Of a DNA stretch of 64,000 bases, positions 58,838-64,000 are shown one piece after another. Source of the DNA: Pedobacter sp. KBS0701. Its GTDB lineage: Bacteria; Bacteroidota; Bacteroidia; Sphingobacteriales; Sphingobacteriaceae. The notes under the pieces are model-generated. The model saw only the letters and a list, made by a program, of their open reading frames with translations. It was not told where the DNA came from and did no database searches. The translations under genes and the position numbers were made by a program. Where the stretch lies: positions 1,984,001 to 2,048,000 of the forward strand of contig NZ_CP042171.1 in assembly GCF_005938645.2 (NCBI RefSeq). The letters run 5' to 3'. The stretch's first letter is position 1. Every line of letters starts with the position of its first letter.

Positions 58838-61800
58838 ATGACCTTTAAAACTTTACGAAAAACCCCATGGGTTTTAATGCTACTGCTTTGTGCTTTTACA
58901 AGCGTTTTTGCTCAACAAAAACAGATAAAAGGCAAGGTGGTGGATAAAAAAGACGGGCAACCCATACCCGGAGTGAGCGTTGGTATCCGTGGAAAAACCA
59001 ACAATGTAAGTACCAATGATAAAGGAGAATTTGCCCTGGTTGCCGATCCTACCACCGATGTTCTCGTATTTTCTTATGTGGGTTATGCCCGTCAGGTGGT
59101 TACGCTTGCTGGTAAATCAACTTTGGAAATCAGCCTGGCAGAAGACAGTCAGAGTTTAGATAATGACGCAGTAGTGGTAATTGGTTATGGGTCTAAAAAG
59201 CGTTCCGAAATTTTGGGTTCAGTGGCCAATATTAAAGCCGAAGAAATACAGGATTTACCTGTACCAAACATTGCAGCAGCCTTACGGAATAAAATACAAG
59301 GTGTTGGTGTAAATAGCGTTTCAGGTAAACCAGGTTCTTCTATCACCTTAAACATCCGTAATTCAACTGCTTCCGATCAATCAAAACTCTATGGCGTTAC
59401 TTCCGAACCGCTTTATGTTATCGATGGAATTACCGTAACCCGCGATGAATTCGACAATATCGATATCTCTATGGTAGAAGATATTTCATTTTTGAAAGAT
59501 GCTTCGGCAGCCATTTATGGTGCATCTGGTGCAAAAGGGGTTGTTTTAGTTACCACCAAAAGGGGAAAAGCAGGGAAACCTAAAATTAGCTATACCGGTT
59601 ATGTGGGTTATCAGGATAATACCAGTGATGTGAAAATGCTCAGTGCTTATGATCATGCTACTTTACTGAATGATGCCAACAAAATTAAAAACGCCCCAAC
59701 TTCATCCTTGTTTTCAGACGCTGAGCTGGAAGTTTTAAAAAACAATCCCAATAAGAGCTGGTTCGATGAGCTTTGGAAAGTAGCTTCAACCAACAGGCAC
59801 AACATTAATATTTCTGGTGGTTCGGATGCCATTACCTTTTTTGCAGGCGGTAATTACTACAATGAAACCGGTAACTACGGAGGTATTACTTATAATAAAT
59901 ACGCTTTCCGTTCAGGTATGAATGCCAAGATTTTTCCGGGTTTAACTGCCGATGTAACCTTAAATACTGATTTTAACAAGAAAAACAGCGATACCTATAA
60001 AAATGGCGGGGAGAATGATCAGGCCTTTTTCCAACAGTTGATTACCACCCCAATGTGGGTACCTATACAGATTGATGGCAAACCCGTAAACTACAACGGA
60101 AACACCAATCCTTTAGCGGTTATCAATTCTGGCAATAACATTTACAGTAAATCGCAGGGTTTAAACATCAACGCATCATTAAACTATAGCCCTTCTTTTA
60201 TTAAAGGTTTAACGGCAAGTGTACGTTTTGGTAAAAACAACAGGAGCGGGAGTGGTGGCCAGTATATTCCGCCATATACCGTTTATAATTTCAAAATGAC
60301 CGGTCAGAACGGATTGTTGTACACCAACGAGCCTACTACAGCCATTACCGCTGTTGGTTTGGCTAATACCATATTATTAAAAGGTAACGATATGGCCTCG
60401 AGCTATCAGGCTATTGGATCATTAAGCTACAACCGTCAGATCGGTAAACACTCCATCACCGCTTTAGCTGCTTTCGATCAGTCAGAAAATAACAGCGAAT
60501 CGCTTTCTGTATACTGGAGAAACCAGGTATTGCCAAATGTGAACCAATACTGGGGTTTTGATCAATCTACCTTCACCATGCAGGAAAACACCTTTGGTGA
60601 AGCCGTACAACGTTCGTTCATTACCCGTTTCAGTTACGATTTTGACAAGAAATACCTATTAGAAGCGATTGGAAGATGGGATGCCTCTTCAAATTTCGCT
60701 CCGGGTAACCGCTGGGGTTTATTTCCAAGTTTAGGCCTGGGCTGGGTAATTAGTCAGGAAAATTTCTTTAAAGAAAACGTAAAATTTGTAAGCAATTTAA
60801 AGGTCCGTGCCAATTATGGTATGGTTGGCGAAAGCCGTGTGGATGCCCGTTTATGGCAATCGCGCTATAAGGTAGATCCGAATGGTTATTCTTATAACGA
60901 ATCGATGTATGGTGGTTTAAATCCATCAATTTTGCCTAACCCTGATATTACCTGGGAGAAAGCACGTACCATGAACTTAGGTTTGGATGCAGCCTTATTT
61001 AACAATAAACTGAACATTACCTACGAGTTTTATCACCGGTATTCTTATGATATGTTTGATAAAGGCAATAACGAAAACTTCCCGATGTATGCCGGGTTCG
61101 AAGCACCGATTGTAAATTATCAGCAAAGAACATCCTGGGGTCACGAAATTACATTGGGTTACCGCACCAAGCTGGGTAAAGATTTTGGCATATCAACCGA
61201 TGTGATGTTCGGTTTTGGCAATAGCCGAATCGACAGGATGTTTTATAACCAGTTCCAGTTATGGGATACCACTTACCCGGATCTTAAATACCAGTTTGGC
61301 ACCAATCCAAATGTATACAATACCTCAAACTACGGGCTGATTTCGAAAGGAATGTTAAGGACACAGGCCGATGTAGATGCTTTATTGAATAAATATCCTA
61401 CCTATACCATTAACGGATCAGTACCGCAAGTGGGCTGGCTATACTATGAAGATGTTAACGGCGATGGAAAGATCACTGAAAAAGACCAGACGCTAATGTT
61501 CAAAAGCCTTAATTCCTTTGGAGTTGGTTTTAACGTTGGCCTTACCTATAAAGCCTTTAGTTTGAATACGAATTTTGTAACCCGTTTTGGCGGAAAAGCA
61601 TTTTTTGACACCAAATCTAAAGCTCCGGCAAGCACAACTGTAAATGTTCCGGCTTATTGGAAAGATCACTGGACACCAGAAAATACCAATGCCGAGTTTC
61701 CACGTTTTGATGATCCTTCTATTGCTGCTGGCTGGAATTCGACCTTCTGGGCAAGAAGCGGCACCATGATCAGGATAAACAACATGACGCTGACCTATAA

Positions 61801-61975
61801 AATGCCGAGAAATTTCATGAATAAATTAGGCATCGCCGATTCGCGATTTGTATTAACGGGCAATAACCTGTGGACAATCATCAATCCTTTAGATTACAAA
61901 GATCCTTATTCATCAACCATTTATGATTACCCTACGCTCAGAACCATCTCAGTAGGATTAAATGTAAGCCTGTAA
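58838..61975 (+). CDS. SusC/RagA-family TonB-linked outer-membrane transporter
   Basis: A 1045-residue outer-membrane protein: signal peptide (LLLCAFTSVFAQ), a carboxypeptidase-regulatory-like N-terminal domain (KGKVVDKKDGQPIPGVSVGI), plug domain (VVVIGYGSKKRSEILGSVAN, PLYVIDGITVTRD, SAAIYGASGAKGVVLVTTKR) and a 22-strand barrel ending ISVGLNVSL. It imports oligosaccharides captured by the SusD partner, energised by TonB. Its stop TAA overlaps the susD ATG by one base. Confidence 0.95.
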   Translation: MTFKTLRKTPWVLMLLLCAFTSVFAQQKQIKGKVVDKKDGQPIPGVSVGIRGKTNNVSTNDKGEFALVADPTTDVLVFSYVGYARQVVTLAGKSTLEISLAEDSQSLDNDAVVVIGYGSKKRSEILGSVANIKAEEIQDLPVPNIAAALRNKIQGVGVNSVSGKPGSSITLNIRNSTASDQSKLYGVTSEPLYVIDGITVTRDEFDNIDISMVEDISFLKDASAAIYGASGAKGVVLVTTKRGKAGKPKISYTGYVGYQDNTSDVKMLSAYDHATLLNDANKIKNAPTSSLFSDAELEVLKNNPNKSWFDELWKVASTNRHNINISGGSDAITFFAGGNYYNETGNYGGITYNKYAFRSGMNAKIFPGLTADVTLNTDFNKKNSDTYKNGGENDQAFFQQLITTPMWVPIQIDGKPVNYNGNTNPLAVINSGNNIYSKSQGLNINASLNYSPSFIKGLTASVRFGKNNRSGSGGQYIPPYTVYNFKMTGQNGLLYTNEPTTAITAVGLANTILLKGNDMASSYQAIGSLSYNRQIGKHSITALAAFDQSENNSESLSVYWRNQVLPNVNQYWGFDQSTFTMQENTFGEAVQRSFITRFSYDFDKKYLLEAIGRWDASSNFAPGNRWGLFPSLGLGWVISQENFFKENVKFVSNLKVRANYGMVGESRVDARLWQSRYKVDPNGYSYNESMYGGLNPSILPNPDITWEKARTMNLGLDAALFNNKLNITYEFYHRYSYDMFDKGNNENFPMYAGFEAPIVNYQQRTSWGHEITLGYRTKLGKDFGISTDVMFGFGNSRIDRMFYNQFQLWDTTYPDLKYQFGTNPNVYNTSNYGLISKGMLRTQADVDALLNKYPTYTINGSVPQVGWLYYEDVNGDGKITEKDQTLMFKSLNSFGVGFNVGLTYKAFSLNTNFVTRFGGKAFFDTKSKAPASTTVNVPAYWKDHWTPENTNAEFPRFDDPSIAAGWNSTFWARSGTMIRINNMTLTYKMPRNFMNKLGIADSRFVLTGNNLWTIINPLDYKDPYSSTIYDYPTLRTISVGLNVSL

Positions 61976-63837
61976 TGTTGTATCACTCTAACCAAGCTAA
62001 AATGATTTTAAAAAATAAAACCACATTGCTGATCGGAATGATGGCGATGCTTATCTTGTTCTCTACTTCCTGCAAAAAGGATTTTTTCGACCTCGAAGAT
62101 AGAAACGGAATGGATTCACGGATTTGGGATAATGAAGGTTCTATTCAGTTTCTTTTAAATGATACCTACGATGTAACCATGCCCGATTTCCCTTACGAAA
62201 TAACGGCCGATAATGTGATTTATGCCAGTGATGAAGATAAATTTTCTTCTTCAGAATCAATTATGCGTAAGGCCATTGGGGTAAACGGGGTTTTAACCTC
62301 AAATGACGTAAAATTTATTGCCACCAAATACCAGGGCAATAAAGGTGATAACCGTTATTTCGATATTGCCCGCTGCAATGTTGCCTTAAAAGAAATCCCG
62401 AAAGGAACCTTATCACAAATTTCGAAAAACAAGTTGCGCGGACAGTTTTTCGCGCTAAGAGCCATTACCTATTTCCAGTTGGTAAGGCTTTATGGTGGAG
62501 TACCACTGGTGCTTGAAACACAGGATCCCGATAATTTAACGCTCACCGGGCGTGCAAAAGCATCGGCATGTTTCCAGGCCATTGTAAGCGATCTCGATTC
62601 GGCCATGAACCTGTTAAATGGAGTAACCTGGGTTGATGCTACCGAAAGAGGAAAATTTACCCGTCAGGCGGCAGCTGCATTAAAAGCAAGAGTTTTATTG
62701 TACTGGGCTAGTCCGCAATTTAATCCAACCAATAATCCCGCACACCCATTCGATCAAAGCAGGTGGCAAAAAGCTTACGAAGCCAATAAAGAAGCTTACG
62801 ATATCTGTAAAGCTGCAGGGGCGTCGTTAATGCCAAATTATGCCGACATTTTCCTTAAAGAAGGAACGGCTAATCCTGAAGCCATCATCGTTCGTTCATA
62901 TTCGGCCAAACTTTCTAAAAGAGGACAAAATGTAGAACAAAAAAGCAGACCTACAGAAGAAGGTGGCAATGCATCTGCTTTTACACCAACCTTACAATTG
63001 GTAAATGCCTACACCATGAAAGATGGTGTTCCGGTAGGGCAGGCCAGTTCTTTCACTTATGATCCGGTGGTGTTTTGGGTAAACCGCGATCCCCGTTTAG
63101 ATGCAAGCATTGCTTATAACGGAAGTCCGTGGAAATTAAGCGGCCTGGCTACCCGTAAACAATGGTGTTACAATAGTGGCATTACCGAAGCATCACCACA
63201 GGGTTTTTATTTAAAGAAATTTTGCGATCCTGATCTTGCTAAAGGTTCAGTAATTAATGCCAACGATTTTGGTGGAAACGGTTTAGACTGGGTAGAGCTC
63301 CGTTTTGCCGAAGTCATTATAAATTATGCCGAATGTGCCAACGAAATCGGCAATTTACAAGAAGCGAAAGACCTGATTAAACAGATCAGGATCAGGGCAG
63401 GGATACAACCGGGAACTAAAAACTATGGTTTAGACCTGGCTACTTCAAAAGAACTGATGCGCGACCTGATTATGAACGAACGTATGGTTGAGTTTTCTTT
63501 CGAAGGTAAACGCTCATTCGATCTAAGACGCACCCGACGTTACCATTTATTGAGCGGCCAGATGCAGACTATTCAATGGACAGTGAAAACAACCGCATTG
63601 AAAACCGAATTAGAAGCTGTAGGTACCAATGGTATCCGTTTCAGGGAAAGCATTAATGTAAACGACCGCGCTACGTTTGATAAATATTTTGCTGCAACCA
63701 ACGTAAATCAAGGGCCTAATGGTTTTGGGATATTGGATACCTATTATTTTTACGCCCTGCCGTCTACATTTATGAATTCGAGTCCATTGTTAGATCAAAC
63801 CATAGGGTGGGACGGTGGAACATTCGATCCGTTGTAA
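61975..63837 (+). CDS. SusD/RagB-family glycan-binding lipoprotein
   Basis: A 620-residue lipoprotein. The signal (LLIGMMAMLILFSTSCKKD) supports either the coupled ATG 61975 or ATG 62002, which would start directly before the hydrophobic part. SusD marks include FALRAITYFQLVRLYGGVPL, FTRQAAAALKARVLLYWASP, WVELRFAEVIINYAECANEI and NERMVEFSFEGKRSFDLRRT. It binds polysaccharide at the cell surface as the lid of the SusC pore. Confidence 0.95.
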   Translation: MLYHSNQAKMILKNKTTLLIGMMAMLILFSTSCKKDFFDLEDRNGMDSRIWDNEGSIQFLLNDTYDVTMPDFPYEITADNVIYASDEDKFSSSESIMRKAIGVNGVLTSNDVKFIATKYQGNKGDNRYFDIARCNVALKEIPKGTLSQISKNKLRGQFFALRAITYFQLVRLYGGVPLVLETQDPDNLTLTGRAKASACFQAIVSDLDSAMNLLNGVTWVDATERGKFTRQAAAALKARVLLYWASPQFNPTNNPAHPFDQSRWQKAYEANKEAYDICKAAGASLMPNYADIFLKEGTANPEAIIVRSYSAKLSKRGQNVEQKSRPTEEGGNASAFTPTLQLVNAYTMKDGVPVGQASSFTYDPVVFWVNRDPRLDASIAYNGSPWKLSGLATRKQWCYNSGITEASPQGFYLKKFCDPDLAKGSVINANDFGGNGLDWVELRFAEVIINYAECANEIGNLQEAKDLIKQIRIRAGIQPGTKNYGLDLATSKELMRDLIMNERMVEFSFEGKRSFDLRRTRRYHLLSGQMQTIQWTVKTTALKTELEAVGTNGIRFRESINVNDRATFDKYFAATNVNQGPNGFGILDTYYFYALPSTFMNSSPLLDQTIGWDGGTFDPL

Positions 63838-63867
63838 ACCAATATTCATCAGTAAATAAAATTTAAA

Positions 63868-64000
63868 ATGAAAAGAAATTTAAATATTGTTGGCCTGATC
63901 GTAATGGCAACAATTTTTTTTACAGCCTGTAAAAAAGAAACCACTAATATATTTAACATGTTCGAAGATGTTACGGTAACCTATTCGGCCAAAAGCCCTT
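63868..64000 (+). CDS. Lipoprotein of the utilisation locus, 3' end outside window
   Basis: The frame from ATG 63868 starts MKRNLNIVGLIVMATIFFTA followed by CKK, a lipoprotein signal, and runs off the window after FEDVTVTYSAKSP. Its place right after susD suggests a surface glycan-binding protein. Confidence 0.75.
   Translation, partial: MKRNLNIVGLIVMATIFFTACKKETTNIFNMFEDVTVTYSAKSP

Noticed and set aside
1..64000. A CRISPR array, an insertion sequence with transposase, or rRNA genes
   Set aside because: No regularly spaced repeats, no transposase frame and no rRNA-like sequence were seen; mobility genes are of the tyrosine-recombinase and mobilisation type only.

Overview
The window looks like a chromosome segment of a Bacteroidota bacterium, most likely Pedobacter or a close Sphingobacteriaceae relative. 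This is inferred from AT-rich DNA, TTTG/TAnnTTTG-type promoters, a SusC/SusD pair, a grasp-with-spasm peptide cluster, Bacteroidetes-type mobilisation genes (BfmA/BtgA and DUF5712 families) and a DUF3826 gene. No rRNA is present. The one intact tRNA is tRNA-Lys(TTT).

Region 1 (1-5.2 kb) is an operon for a ribosomally made, modified peptide of the grasp-with-spasm type: exporter ABC protein (5' end outside the window), a small membrane protein, an ATP-grasp ligase, a coupled 72-residue ORF, a SPASM protein without radical-SAM cysteines, and a VKOR/thioredoxin fusion. Region 2 (5.2-6.75 kb) is gene decay: two frameshifted minus-strand pseudogenes, one a TlpA-like redoxin. Region 3 (6.75-13.3 kb) is a degenerate mobile element: a helix-turn-helix protein, a truncated MobC-like gene, a HEPN gene and partner, a XRE regulator with a perfect 22-bp palindrome upstream, a two-gene unit with a premature stop, a stand-alone EF-Tu domain 3 homologue and a DUF6922-like protein.

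Region 4 (13.4-33.3 kb) is an element of about 19.9 kb inserted at the 3' end of tRNA-Lys. The 16-bp core TGATCCCGCTGGGATT occurs at 13263, 13406 and inside the tRNA at 33272, and the integrase lies next to the tRNA. A perfect hairpin beside the 13406 copy looks like the native tRNA terminator, displaced by the insertion. Cargo at the left end is a four-gene operon: a cytosine methyltransferase, a 994-residue protein with GHKL ATPase modules at both ends (MORC/Hsp90-like and histidine-kinase-like), a receiver-domain protein with the phosphorylation residues intact, and an OLD-like ATPase with TOPRIM-type acidic residues. I read it as a candidate methylation-linked, phosphorelay-gated defence system and do not recognise it as a named one. 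The rest of the element has mobilisation genes, a XRE/Abi_C pair, a HEPN operon paralogous to region 3, an ORF6N protein and the integrase.

Region 5 (33.5-64 kb) is chromosomal carbohydrate metabolism: an NrtR-type sugar regulator with a HAD phosphatase and a mutarotase; a minus-strand set matching the non-phosphorylated L-fucose route (mutarotase, lactonase, SDR, diketo-deoxyfuconate hydrolase, lactate oxidase); and a plus-strand polysaccharide-utilisation locus (glucuronidase-like GH, MGH1-like GH, GH28, GH95 fucosidase, GH2, SSS symporter, DHDPS-family aldolase, divergent AraC regulator, DUF3826, SusC, SusD, start of a further lipoprotein). A fucosylated pectic glycan is the inferred substrate. 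Short palindromic repeats fill many gaps here, and some lie inside the 5' end of the GH2 gene.
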